Source: Eonycteris spelaea (taxonomy: Eukaryota > Chordata > Mammalia > Chiroptera > Pteropodidae). From it: a DNA stretch of 64,000 bases. The position numbers were made by a program, and so were the translations under genes. Positions 24,040 through 36,700 of the stretch are shown in pieces. Each line of letters begins with the position of its first letter. The stretch's first letter is position 1. The DNA is taken from contig PUFA01000203.1 in NCBI GenBank assembly GCA_003508835.1, positions 1,146,501 through 1,210,500 on the forward strand, in the 5' to 3' direction. The notes under the pieces were generated by a model. It had not been told where the DNA came from. It saw only the letters and a program-made list of their open reading frames with translations, and made no database searches.

Positions 24040-24700
24040 TTGAAGAAGCCGGAAAGAGGCCATGCTGCCCGGAGTTAGTTCTGGCAACTTCCCGGGAGGG
24101 AAAGTGAGTTCCGCGAGATTTGGTAGCAGCACGCCGCTGGCCCGCAACTGTGCAGCCGCTATCGCGAGACTTGGCAGGCGGAGGAGGAGCTGTCGCGGGC
24201 AGCCGCCTCACAGCGATGGCGGCCGAGCAGGGCCGGCGGCGGTGGCTGCTGCGGCTGCGGCCGGAGACGGCGGTGCTGGCGGTAGCGGTGGGTGGCGGGG
24301 GCCTGTGACCGGGAGCTGCCCCCGGACCTGGGCACCATGAGCCAAGGCCCCGCCGTAGGGGACAGCAGCGAGCCGGAAGCAAAGGTCCTCCACACTAAGC
24401 GGCTGTACCGGTGAGAGGGGCCGGGGCGTGAGTGCGCCGCGGAGGGAAGTGGGGGGACGGCGAGGGGCGGGGCCTCGGGCGGGCGGGGCGCGGGCGCGGC
24501 GGAGAGTGCAGTCCGGCCGCGCGCGGGGCGGGGTCCCGCGGCCCGGGACGGAGCCTCAGGGAGGGGTCGCGGCTGGGAGGTTTGGAGGGGCGCACGTGGA
24601 GGGGTCCTCTCCGCGCAGAGCTCGGCCGGGCCGCCGAGCTTGGCGGATGTGGGGTGAAGAGGTGGGAATCGAGGGCCGCGGGTTTGGGGTCAGAGATGGG
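24040..24700. promoter_or_regulatory. CpG island; likely shared promoter of SMG5 (+) and TMEM79 (-)
   Basis: Dense CpG island spanning SMG5 exon 1. Elements visible: an ETS-type GCCGGAAAG near 24,049-24,057, a TATCGCGAGA element at 24160-24169 (one base from the palindromic TCTCGCGAGA motif of TATA-less housekeeping promoters), and a YY1-type ATGGCGGCC at 24216-24224. SMG5 and TMEM79 point away from each other. In human they start close together, which suggests two-way use. No TATA box is seen. Confidence 0.7.
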
Positions 24701-27700
24701 GAGGAACCGGAAGGGAATAGTGCTTAGAGCCCTGCGGGACTTCAGGGAAGAGCCCTGAGCCGAAACCCGGAGAGCCACCTTTCCCCGTGTGACCTTGGGC
24801 CTGAGCTTCCTCATCCTTGCACGGAGAGATTCCGGTTGGATGCTCTCTGAAGTCCCTTAGAGCTCTAATTTTGGGGAAATCTGAATGAAAAGAAAGGCTG
24901 GGAGTGTCCTTAAGTCAGGCAGCCGATTCCTGGCACCCACCTTCCTCACAGCCTCACTACCGTAGGCTGTGGCCAGGAAGCTTCCAGTCTGGGTTCCTGA
25001 CCTGCAGGGTGCGGGCGCTCGCAGCATCTTCAGCCCTGCGTCCTGGGGAGCAGGCCGTTGCGGGCTCACCCACCCTGGGTCAGCGGCTCTTCTTGGGAGC
25101 AGCTGGCACACGGGCTCTAGATCTGAATGGAAGTAGAATGGAGCACAGAAGCCAAGTTGAGCTTTCTGCTTTCCAGAAGGGAGCAGGGCTGGTGTGTTTG
25201 TCTCGGTTCAGGCTCGGTGGAGCAGGAGCGTTTGCAGAAGGCTGCCCTCCAGCCCTGGGCCCCATCTTGACAGTGAGAGCTAGGGGTGTCTTGTCTTCTC
25301 TTCCTTTGAGTAGGCATCTGCCTGCTCTGGCTTCAGAAGATGTTGGGAAATATAGGCTACTCCATAAATAGAAAAGTGATCCAGCCCAGAAGACTCTGGG
25401 CTCTGGGAGAGTGAGGAGTTGGCTGGGGTGGCACATGTGCCTCGTCATGCTCCTCATGGTCAGAGCTGCCTGTCAGCGCGGGCAGTGTGTCAGCAAGATT
25501 CCTGACTTGTCCCCAGTCTTTGGTGATGGCTCTGCCTTTGGTGATGACTCCTTTAGTCATTCTCAAATCGAGTTCTTTCTCAAGCCACTACCTTCACAGG
25601 ACTGACTGATTTAACCTGATGTATTTGCGTGTGTGGCTTACCAGTGTGCACATGGGTATCTCCGCCTGTAATTGTGTTGCTGGCTTTGAGCAGGGTGGAA
25701 ATTTGAGGCAGAAAGTCTCTGTTTTTATTATTATAGCAGTGATGATTGGTAGAAGGAATTGGGGGAGGGTGGTCTGATTTCTCTGCCCAAGATAAATGTG
25801 TTAGATGATGAAACTGTCACTCTTAGCTTCAGTGAATTTGGGACTTTCCCATGACCTGTTTACAGAAATGAAATTCTGAAATGTTTAAGCCCCTCAGAAG
25901 AAAAAGCAGCTGGAGAAGGGATGCTGAAAGGGACACGAGCAGCAATTAATTAGGCCAATGAACTAGTTTTTAAAAACACATTTTTTCGTTAACACTGTAC
26001 TAGGCCTGGGATTCCAACAGTGAATGAGACAGTTTTGTGGTTTGGTTCTAAGGGAGATTACGATTTAGTGGAGCAGCTCACGCTCTGATGGGGAATGGAG
26101 AAGAAAATGCTGAGTCCTCTCAGGTTTCAGAATTTGCAGTCCGAACTTTCTGGAGTAGTGGCTGTTAACGTTTTTGGGTTGAGAATCCTGAGCCCATCAG
26201 TAAACACACACACCTCCTACATCCGCCTATGGCCCTGGAGTTAAAAGCCCCGCCCTGGGGACCAGGCTGGCCAAAAGGGCTGGCTCCCATCTCTAGGCAG
26301 CCTGGGGGTTTGGAGCAGTGCCAAGCTCTCAAGACTGCCTGTGAGAAGGCCTGATCACCTGCCATCCACGCCCAGCCGGGCCTGGTGGGCGCTTTGCCCC
26401 GCACGGGCAGCTTTTAGTGGTATGCTCCCTGGGCCACAGTAGGGCACTTGCCTGCTGTGGCCAACTTTCCCCAGCCCAGGGGCACATGTGTCAGTCTTCT
26501 GAAACACTTGGATGGTTGCGAGAATCATCACTCCCTGGTTTTGGTGGCTTTTGTGTCCAGACCTATGCCTGATTCTCCTGTTCACACAGCTGCTGTCTGT
26601 TATTCTCTGGATATTACCCTTCCGGAGATGACAGCTTCATCTGGCACTTCTTAGCCACCCATAGAGCTTCCTTGGTCTTTCTCTTAGTGTCTGGAGTCTC
26701 TTCCTTTGCCTTATAACAGGAAGGACGGAGAGACCTGCTTACTGAGCGCTTACTGTGTGCGAGCACTGTTGTGAATGCTTTTCGTGTTAGCTAATGTCAT
26801 CCTCACAGTCGGTGATGGAAGAACCGAGACGTGGGCAGGCAGGTGTTCTGCCCAGGACCACTCAGCTGCTAGCAATCACCGGGATTTGAACCCGTGCAGT
26901 CTGGTTCCAGGGCCCACACTGTGCACTCGACAAACAGTTCCTTCAGCAGGATCCAGGAGACCTTGTGATGCAGGACCCCCCCCCCACTTTCCCATACCCC
27001 CCCATTCCAGAGCAGAATTTTACACTAGGCATGCCATCGCCAAAGGCTGAGACACACACTGCCTGCTTTCTTCATGGCCGTGATAATAAGCCCTCCACAG
27101 CAGTAATGCGTCCACTGTACCCTGATGTGGCGAGTGCCCCCGTGTACCGATGCTGTGTGTTCAGTGTTTTATTTGATCGTTGTAGCAGCCTTCTGAGGTG
27201 GCTGCTGTGGTCATCTCCGTTTTGATGGGTGTGGTGACTGCCGCTGAGAGAGGTTGGCAGGTGATTAGCCCAGAGCAATGGAGCCAGGAGGGCACAGCCA
27301 GGGCTCAGCCCCGAGATTCTCTGCCTGGCACCAGAGCCTGCGCTTCCTGGCGGGAGAGCCTGTGTCACAGGGCTCCTCCTCCTCGGCACAGCACGGGGAC
27401 ACTTTGGGCGGGTAGTTACTGTGGCACGCTGTCCTTTGTATTGTGGGTGTCTAAATACCAGTAGCAAGTCCTCCCCCACCCCCATGTCCCGGTTGTGACA
27501 ATCGAAGTGTCTCCATCATTGCGACGCAGGGGGCTGCTGGGTCTGGGTGTAGGCAGTCCTCCTCATTCCGTACAGAGCAGCCTGCAGCCCCCCTGTGTCC
27601 CTGCCCTCACTCCTTGGCTGCTCCTCGGGGCTGGTGTCCGGCGTCCTGGCGGACCGTGCCCGCGGCTCGGGCCGCTCCCTGTGTCCCCCTGTAGGGCCGT

Positions 27701-30700
27701 GGTGGAGGCCGTGCACCGACTCGACCTCATCCTGAGCAACAAAGCCGCGTATCAAGAAGTGTTCAAGCCGGAGAACGTCAGCCTGCGGAACAAGTAAGCT
27801 GGGGACAGGCCACAGACCCTCCGCCCGGCCCGTCGCCTGCAGACACCTGTCCTCTCTTTCCTGGCCTCCTGTACAGCCATGGGTTCTGAGGTCCCACCTT
27901 CCTGGGGGTGGGGATGGGGGTCCTCACGCTGCCCGTGGCTTCTGCATCTGGTAGCCTGGTGCCCTAAGAGTGGCATCTGAGTCGGGGAGTTGGCCGTACC
28001 ACGTAAGGAAAGGAAAAGGAAAGGATAAAAAGGCAGAGAGAAGGGTGCAGGGCGAGAAAACTCAGTTTGTTAAATTCGTACTGGTCCTGTCTCCTGGGGC
28101 TCCGGCGGCCTTCCAGGTCGGCCGTCGTCCTGGGTCACACTGACTGACCCTGGCCGTGTCCTGGGAGGCCTGGAGGTTTGTCTGCGGGGTGGTGGCAGAG
28201 GCCGCCTTGCCCTGGGGCCACGTGCGTCCCGCGAGGCAGGGGCCCTCCTCATGCTGCGCTGCCTGCAGGCTGCGCGAGCTGTGCGTCAAGCTCATGTTCC
28301 TGCACCCGGTGGACTATGGGAGGAAGGCCGAGGAGCTGCTGTGGAGAAAGGTGTACTATGAAGTCATCCAGCTTATCAAGACGAACAAAAAGGTACGGGG
28401 AGGACCCGGATCCTGGCAAGCAGTTCATCTGGGGAAGAGACAGCTGGGCGGGTGGGCCAGGCCCTTGTCGGAGGAAGGGGGGCCGAGGGGGAGATTGTGG
28501 GGAGGGAGGGGCGCGTGGTCCTGGGTGGGGGTGCTGAGGGGTGTGTAGGTGGTTCCTGAGTGAGAGGGGACGTAGGTAAGTGTCAGAGCCAAAAGGGACA
28601 TTTCTGTCCTCCTGGGATGAGAAGGCGGGGCGGCGCCCTGGGCTGGAGCTCAGCCCCGCCCCCGCCCCCAGCACATCCACAGCCGGAGCACCTTGGAATG
28701 CGCCTACAGGACACACCTGGTCGCGGGCATCGGCTTCTACCAGCACCTGCTGCTCTACATCCAGTCCCACTACCAGCTGGAGCTGCAGTGCTGCATCGAC
28801 TGGACCCACGTCACCGACCCCCTCATAGGTCAGTGGGCCGGGAGCGCCCCACGCCGCCAGCTGCGCTGCGTGGCCCAGCCCGGCACAGAACCTTCCAGCA
28901 CGACTCGTGAAGTTCGGGTGTGGGAAGATGGGCACAGGAACTAGGGTGAAGACCCGAAGGACAAAGGCCTCCGGCCTGGGGTTGGGGCTGGGCTGTGGCA
29001 TAATCTCGGCCAGGGCCAGCATGCGTGTCCCCTGCACGGTCCCTTTGACCGCGGCGTGCTTTGCAGCGTCCGGGGACTGGTTGGCACCTTCGGTGCTGTG
29101 GGTTGCACACACTCCTTCAGCGTGGCACGGTCTCTCTGGCCAGGGCACATCCTGGCAGCAGTGCCTTCCCACCGTGTCTGGCTGGTGGCCGCCCTTCAGG
29201 GCCCCCGCCCTCTCCCGTCCCCCTGCTCCTTGCGCCCCTCATTGGCCCGTGGGCATTCTGGGTCACGTGGAGGTCGTGGCCTGTGCGGTGCTTTTGGAAG
29301 TGTTTAAACAAGCCACGTTCGCCCAGACAAGTCCATGGCCTTCGTGCCAGATGCTGGGGGCCAGCGCCCTGGAGCGATCAGGGCCCTTCCGTTCAGTCCC
29401 CAGACCGTGTAGTTCTTCTCCCCACTGGTGTGTTCTCCACTCGACCAGCTGCAAGAAGTCGCATAGGAAACTTCTGAAGGGCTTTCAGGGGAGGGGGGCA
29501 TAGAGAGAGCGGCCGCAGGGCCCAGTGGCAGGACGCTGGTCTCTGGAGCCAGGCGGGCCCCTCTGTGCCCGCCAGGTGGCGAGTAAACTCACTGTACGGT
29601 GGGGCGACTGAGGGGGCAGTCTCGCGGGTGCTCAAGGCCAGTGACATTGACCTCGGGAGACGCTAGAGCTCATGCCCGGCACCCAGACACTGCCCATGGC
29701 CACCTCCCTCCCCAGGGCTGAGGCTGAGTGCGGCCACGGCCTCATCCACGCCCTGTTCTCCTGGGCAGGTCCCCTCCCCAGACCCTGCCGGCCCACGACT
29801 GTCCTGACACTGGAGCCCCACTTCCTCTTTTCTAGGAGCCTTCCTGGGACGACCTTTCCCTTGACCTTCCCCACGGGGAGCTGTCCCAGTTGAGGAGCCC
29901 AGCCCCTCTTGTCCAGCCCCTTGCTGCCCTGGGAGCGAGTTCTCTGTCCCACAGACAGTGCTCCAAGAACCTGGACTCTCAGTTCCTCTGTCCACCTGGG
30001 AAGGGTGTTCCCGTGGGTGCGGGACGAGGTGTGGGCTCACACGTCTCTCTCCCCTCTCAGGATGCAAGAAGCCAGTGTCCGCCTCGGGGAAGGAGACGGA
30101 CTGGGCCCAGATGGCGTGCCACCGGTGTCTGGTGTACCTGGGGGATTTGTGTAAGAATCCAAAGCTGCATCTCCTCTCTTCTGGGCTCAGGACAGGCTGC
30201 GGCTGCCCCGAGCTTGGAGCCACTGCGTCCGCGTTGGCTGAGCCGGGCATTGCTTGGCCTCCGAGTGCTTCTTCCCCTCTGCTGACGCTGCCCCTTCCCT
30301 GCCCGTCTCTTCACGAGCTGGAGCGGGCCAGTGGGCTCAGGGAGGGAGGCGTGTTCGAGCTCTCAGCAGTGGCCGAGGGAGATTCTAACTTCTCCTCCTT
30401 TGGGGTTTGCTTCTCTCTCTGCTCCTCCTGGAGGAATTGAAGTCAGGCCCAGGGCGAACTTACTGGCGTGACAGATGGTTCTCAGAATGGGAAAGTACTG
30501 ACTCTATGGCCCCGGCCTCCAGTCCCCATAGACAAAGGGTCCTCAGTGGCTCCCGCTTCGTGGCTGTTGGGCGCGTTGTCTCTTCCTGCCCCGAGGCGCG
30601 TCTTGTCCTGCCCCCCCCCGCCCCACCCTGCACACCCCTGGACCCTCAGGGGTGGCTGTTTGCTGTGAGCTGTTTGCCGGAGGCTGTTTGCCGTGAGGCT

Positions 30701-33700
30701 GACCGTTAGTGATGTGGCAGGAATGAGCAGTTGCGTCTGAAGTAGGCATCAGAGCGTCCCCAAGTAGCTGTGTGCCGCGGCCCGCTGTGGGGGTTGTCGG
30801 GAAGAGCCTGCTCCCTTTGCAGATGCTGAGCATCTTGTACACGTTGGACTTAGACGTAGGGAGGAAAGTGTTGGGCATTTTACCTGCAGTCACGCAGTTT
30901 TAAGACTCCCAGAGGCCCCAGCCGCTCGCCTCTAGCTCAGTGTCCTCTGCCTGGGCTTTGGTGACACCCCAGGGGGACCCCAGCAGAGGCCGGTCTTCCT
31001 CACACGTGGCTCAGGGCGGTTCTCCCTCTGTCCCCTGCCCTGCAGCGCGGTACCAGAACGAGCTGGCCGGCGTGGACACCGAGCTGCTCGCGGAGAGGTT
31101 TTACTACCAGGCCCTGTCAGTGGCCCCCCAGATTGGTGAGTGGCCCCACGTGGGACCCCCAGCCCAATGGCATTTTCCAAGTAGGGGATGGTGGAGATGT
31201 GACCGGCAGGCTGCTCTCGCTTTGCCCGGGTCCTCCGCACGCTTAGTCCGTTCATGTGTCACCTGTGGCCTCGGCGTCCGTCACACACTCAGGAGGTGGG
31301 AAGGGCTCCTGAGAAGGAGGGGACAGCCGGGAGGAGGTCTGTGTAGAGAGGAGATGGTACCTCATCTGGCCCCAGCAGGCACAGTGACGAGGGACGAGGC
31401 CCCACCACAGGGAGAGGTGGGGACCGCGCGTAGGTGGGACTCGGCACCGGGAAACCAGGCCGGGTGGAGGGGTCCATGCAGCTCTGTCAGCCTGGGAAGA
31501 GCTGCCGCCACCGAAGGCCCGGCCCCCTCAGAGACAGGCCGGGCCGGGTGGGCTGATCAGAGACAGTCTGCCAGGAGTCCCCTGGGGCACCAGTGTCACC
31601 AGCAGACCCTGCTCTCCTCCCCATGAGTCCTTTGATGCTGGGCTTCGGGGGGCATGGCGGCTTCAGGCTGAGCGACATCTCTCTCCTCAGGAATGCCGTT
31701 CAACCAGCTGGGCACCCTGGCAGGCAGCAAGTACTACAGCGTGGAGGCCATGTACTGCTACCTGCGCTGGTGAGCCCCTCACCACCCCCCGCCAGGCCGC
31801 CTCCCGCTGCCCACGGCCACCTGATGTGTGGGCATGGGGGCAGCTAAGACTGCTCTCCACTGTCTCATGCACAGCACAGGGCCACTGTCTCGGAGAAGGA
31901 AATATTTCTGACAGGGTTGATAGAACGTCACTGAAGGAGCCTCGACAGGGACCTCAGGACTGCAGAGCTTCAGTGTCCTGAGGCGACAGCAGTGGCGGTG
32001 TGGGGGGCTGGCCTGACAGCAGGGTGGGTCACAGCCCCCCCGATCTGGCCCTCAGCTCTTAGGGTCAGACACCTATTCTCAGCGCGCCTGACGTTGATCA
32101 GAGTTAGGTTTCTGAGTCAGTGTCGCGGGGTGCACGTGAGGCTGGCTGAACCAGCATGCTGCTGATGCCGTGACAGTGAGGGGGGCTGCCGGGGAGACAG
32201 GACTCCCGCAAGCGCCACCTGAGGGCCCAGGGCCAGGCACTGCTCAGGAGAGGCCGTGTGGTGGCTCGGGCCTCACAGCAGAGGGTCAGGCGCTTATGGC
32301 CTAGGGACACGCCTGGTCCTGCCTTGGAGCTTCATGCACCATGGCCTGGGGCCGCCTGGGCGAGGGAGCCCATTCCCGTCACCGCGGTCTCTGCTCTCGC
32401 GCCGCCCCTCCGCCTCTCAGTGCAGACCGGCCTCCTGTGCGGCCGTGGTCACCTCGGTAGGGTCTTTGCCTTTCCTCACGTCCCTTCTGGGGAGCGCCCC
32501 TCGCTGCTCCCGGACTCCTCATTACACTCCCAGCCGTGGTTGAGGGCAGGTCGCTTCGGAGCGCCACACACATCCAGGTTTGGGGGTGCCCCTAAGCCCC
32601 ACCTCAGTGCCGATACAGTCCCGGCTCGTGGGGCTTGGTGCAGGGGGCCCAGCTGGGCCGCTCCTGGTGCACTGTCTGCCTTAGTCATTGGCGCTCAGCC
32701 AACTCAGGCTGGTGCGTCTGCAGGGCTGGCTCCGCTAGACCCCGTCCCTGTTGACTCGGGCGTCTCCCCGGGGCCCCTCCTCAGGGGAGACCAGCTCGAG
32801 ACTCAACGATGAATGACCCAGGATATGGGAGGCAGTATCTGCCTACCCCAGAGCCCTGGGGCACCGCCGGTGTTTTGTCAGAGCAGTGTGTAGCCCCCAG
32901 CACCCCTTCCGAGATCTCGGGGGAGACGTAGAGCCCATTGTCAGTAGAAGGGATGGCCGAGGAATTCACCGCAGACGTGAATTCTTTCAGGGCCTTGCCG
33001 TGTCACCACGGTGGTTGTAATGACGAATGAAGGTGCAGCTAGGGCCACAGGCTCTGCATGAGGCGGACTTGGGGTAGAGGCTCGGCTCTGCCACGTGTTG
33101 GCTTGTGACCTTGCCACCATGTTCCGTGGCTCCATTTCCCCATCTGTCCACGTGGGCAGTGGTGGGGTGCGGTGCCGGACACGTAGTGGGTGCTCAGTGT
33201 ATGTTTGCGCTTGAACGTCACGAGGACCAGCTGAAATTGTGCACGTGAGTGTCTTTGCCTGTAGTAAGCGCTTGTTAAATGCTCCCTAGTGAGTGGTCGA
33301 CGCTTTAAAGATCACGGATGGTGCGTTTCGGGGGTAGCGACTAAGGTATCTAGCACGGAGTGGGGGCTGTGCCTCATTCCCGCGTGTGGCGGAGACGTGG
33401 GCCTCGCCCCTACCTGATGTGTCTGGAAGGCGTGTGCATGTGGCCGGGAAGGAGCGTGCGTGGCGGGGAGGCTGGCCCAGCGCCCCTGCCAGCAGCGTTG
33501 CCCCGGAAGCCCTGGCAGGGCGACAGCACCCCCGCCCGGCCCCACCAAGGCTCAGTGGCCTCCGTCTCCCTCAGCATCCAGTCGGAAGTGTCCTTCGAGG
33601 GGGCCTATGGGAACCTCAAGCGGCTGTACGACAAGGCAGCCAGAATGCACCACCAGCTGAAGAAGTGCGAGACGCGGAGACTGTCTCCCAGCCGCAAGCG

Positions 33701-36700
33701 GTGAGGGGCCGGGGGGCGCGCCGCGCAGGCGGCACAGACAGTGGGGCGGGCGCCGGCCACTCACTGCCACCCCCTGCACCCCTCCCGTTCCAGATGCAAA
33801 GACATCAAGAGGCTGCTGGTGAACTTCATGTACCTGCAGAGCCTGCTGCAGCCCAAGAGCAGGTGAGGGGCAGTGCAGGGCGCCTGTGTCCTATGAGCCA
33901 TGGGGTGCCTGCCTCCTGGGGTCCCCCGCCAGCTCGGCCCCCCTCGCGGTTTTGCCCACGGGTTCGGGGCTCGTTCTCCGGGCAGCTCTCCCTGTGGCAC
34001 AGAGTGGGCTCTGGCCGGATGTTGAAGGAGCCGCTGAGGTAAAGCCCACCGGCGCTGGCCCCGCCGCCCTCTCCCATCCCCCGTGGGACTCCCGAGCTCG
34101 CACATGGCGCTCCCCGCTCTCTGCCTGCCCCGCCCCCGTCGCTGACCGCCCCTGCACTCCTGCCTTCCCGCAGCTCTGTGGACGCAGAGCTGACGTCGCT
34201 CTGCCAGTCGGTCCTGGAGGACTTCAACCTCTGTCTCTTCTACCTGCCCTCATCACCCAACCTGAGCCTGGCCAGTGAGGACGGGGAGGAGAGCGAGAGC
34301 GGCTGCGCCTTCCTTCCGGACCTGCTCATCTTCCAGATGGTGGTCATCTGCCTCATGGGCGTGCACAGCCTGCAGAGAGCAGGTGCCTCCGCCTGGGTCC
34401 CTCCCCGCCCGCCGGCTTCCGGGACCCTCGCCGCCCTTTCCTGCAGCTGCTGCTTTGTAAACCCTCTTTCGCAAGCTGCCCCTGCACCACCGTGTCACTT
34501 GTGTCCCTGCTGGGCGGGGGGAGGGTCGGGGATACCGGTCAGGAGCTCCTGGGAGTGGACGAAGGCAGCCACGCACCCCCTCCCCTGCTCACCCCTCCAC
34601 GAGCACACCGCCGCGGGCAGGACCCAGGCGGACAGGGTCAGGTGTGCAAAGCTTCCTGGCAGAGGTGAACGCGGAGCAGGGTTGGGGAACAGGGAGGACA
34701 CAGGCTGGCTGGGTGTGAAGGCACTGGGGTTTCAGGGGGAGCCCTTGCGTAGGCCTCAAAGCCAGGGCGGGTGACAAGTGACGAGCACACGCTACGGGAG
34801 GAAGCACTCGGGGAGCTGGCGTGTTCTAGCGTGTTCCAGATCAGAGGGTGACAGTGCAGAGGCCGAGGGACGTCTGTGCCTCAGAAGCAGCTTTGAGAGG
34901 GGGTCGGACCCTTGGACGGGTTGGGAACAGGTGAGGTGGGCAGGAGTGGCCAGGGCCCCTGACGCTGGGCCCTCTCGGCCGCAGGGTCCAAGCAGTACAG
35001 CGCAGCCATCGCCTTCACCCTGGCCCTTTCTCCCATCTCGTCAACCACGTCAATACGGCTGCAGGCCGAGCTGGAGGAGTGCGAGAACCCGGTCCCCGTC
35101 CTGCAGAGCGACAGCACAGGTGCGGGCGTGGGGATCCGGCGTGGACGCGGCTGTGGCCAGGGAGGTGGCGTCGAGGGCGTCTACCCCGTCCGGGCTCCCA
35201 GCTTGTCTCTAGGCCCCACCTGACTGTCCTCTCTCCGCAGACGAACCCGAGTCCAAGGAGCCCTTGGAGAAGGAGGGGGCCCGGGGCCGAGCCCCCGCCT
35301 GCCGCACAGCCAGCCAGTGAGGCCAAGAGGAGCCGCAGGTTGTCCCGTCTCTCCTGCCTCCGGCGGCGCCGCCACCTGCCCAAAGCTGGGGATGACAGTG
35401 ACCTGAGTGAAGGCTTTGAGTCAGACTCGAGCCACAACTCGGCCCGGGCCAGCGAGGGCTCAGAGAGCGGCTCTGACAAGAGCCTCGACGGTGGGGGCAC
35501 GGCCTTCGACGCCGAGACGGACTCGGAAATGAACAGCCAGGAGTCCCGGTCAGACTAGAGGACATGGAGGATGAGGAGGGGACACGGTCCCCAGCCCCGG
35601 AGCCCCTCGGGCCAGGTCGGAGGCTCCTGAGTCCCTCAATGGCCCCTGGGCCCCAGCGAGGCCAGCATTGCCAGCAACTTGCAGGCCATGTCCACCCAGA
35701 TGTTCCAGACCAAGCGCTGCTTCCGACTGGCCCCCACCTTCAGCAACCTGCTGCCCCAGCCCGCTGCTGAGCCTCACACCCTGGCCAGCTGCAGGCCCTG
35801 CGTCAACGGGGACGTGGGCAGGCCCTCAGACCCAGGTACCTGGGCACAGCTCTGGTCCCCGCCTCCATCCCAAGGGGCTCCTGCTCTCTGCCAGTTCGTC
35901 CACCCCACTCCTAGCTCCCAGCCTGTCTCGTGGTTTCATTTGGGTCCCCTCCACCCCGCCCTTTGGGTTTGGGACTTTCCTCCCCATACAAGTGTGGCTG
36001 TGCCCCGCCCCCACAACCCTCAGGGCTATCCTGGGTCCCACCAGGGCTCCTGGAAGCCAGGAGAACCAGCACTCAGCAGGGCAGTGATTAGAGTGAGGCC
36101 CGAGGGTCTCCCCTGTGCTGGGAGTGGCCGGTGCGGTAGCGAGTGGCGGCTAAGCCACCTCCTCGCCAAGCTCCGGGCCCTGTCTTGCCTGCCTTTTGCG
36201 GCAGGCTGGTGCTGGACAGCTCCCCGGTCTCAGTACTGGCCTCCCCCTCCCCCGCCCCGGCCGCTGTGCATGCTGCTCCCGCAGGTCACAGGTCCGGGCA
36301 CACTCCCTCTCCTGTCCGGAGGTGTGGCTTGGTTAGTTCTTACTCCCCCTGCAGATTTTTTTTAAAGTGACTCGGTCTGGGACTTGTGAGGTGAGTAGGT
36401 GTCCTCTCCGTGGGCTCCTGTGGCCTCTGCACCTCTGCATCCTGCAGCCCCTCCCCTGCAGTGGTCTGCCTCCCGAGGTCAGGGCAGCCACGTTTCGTCC
36501 TCAGTGCCGAGCACACTGCTCGGCCTGAGGGAACGAGCAAAAGCTCTGAGGAGGCTGCGTCAGCGGGAGCGACCCGCTCAGCATCGTGACGTGTGGAGTT
36601 GGGCCAGGAGCTGGAGGCAGTGCTTTGGGCCCCTTTCCTTCCCCCCGTCCTCGTCTAGCATGCAGTAGGCACTTCACAAGTGTCGGTTGAGGACAGCTGT

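Larger units (their letters stand above)
24411..27694. other. SMG5: SMG5 intron 1
   Basis: A 3.3-kb first intron. The start is still CpG island. Two MIR elements lie at about 26,725-26,935 and 27,110-27,345. No other gene is seen. Confidence 0.65.
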
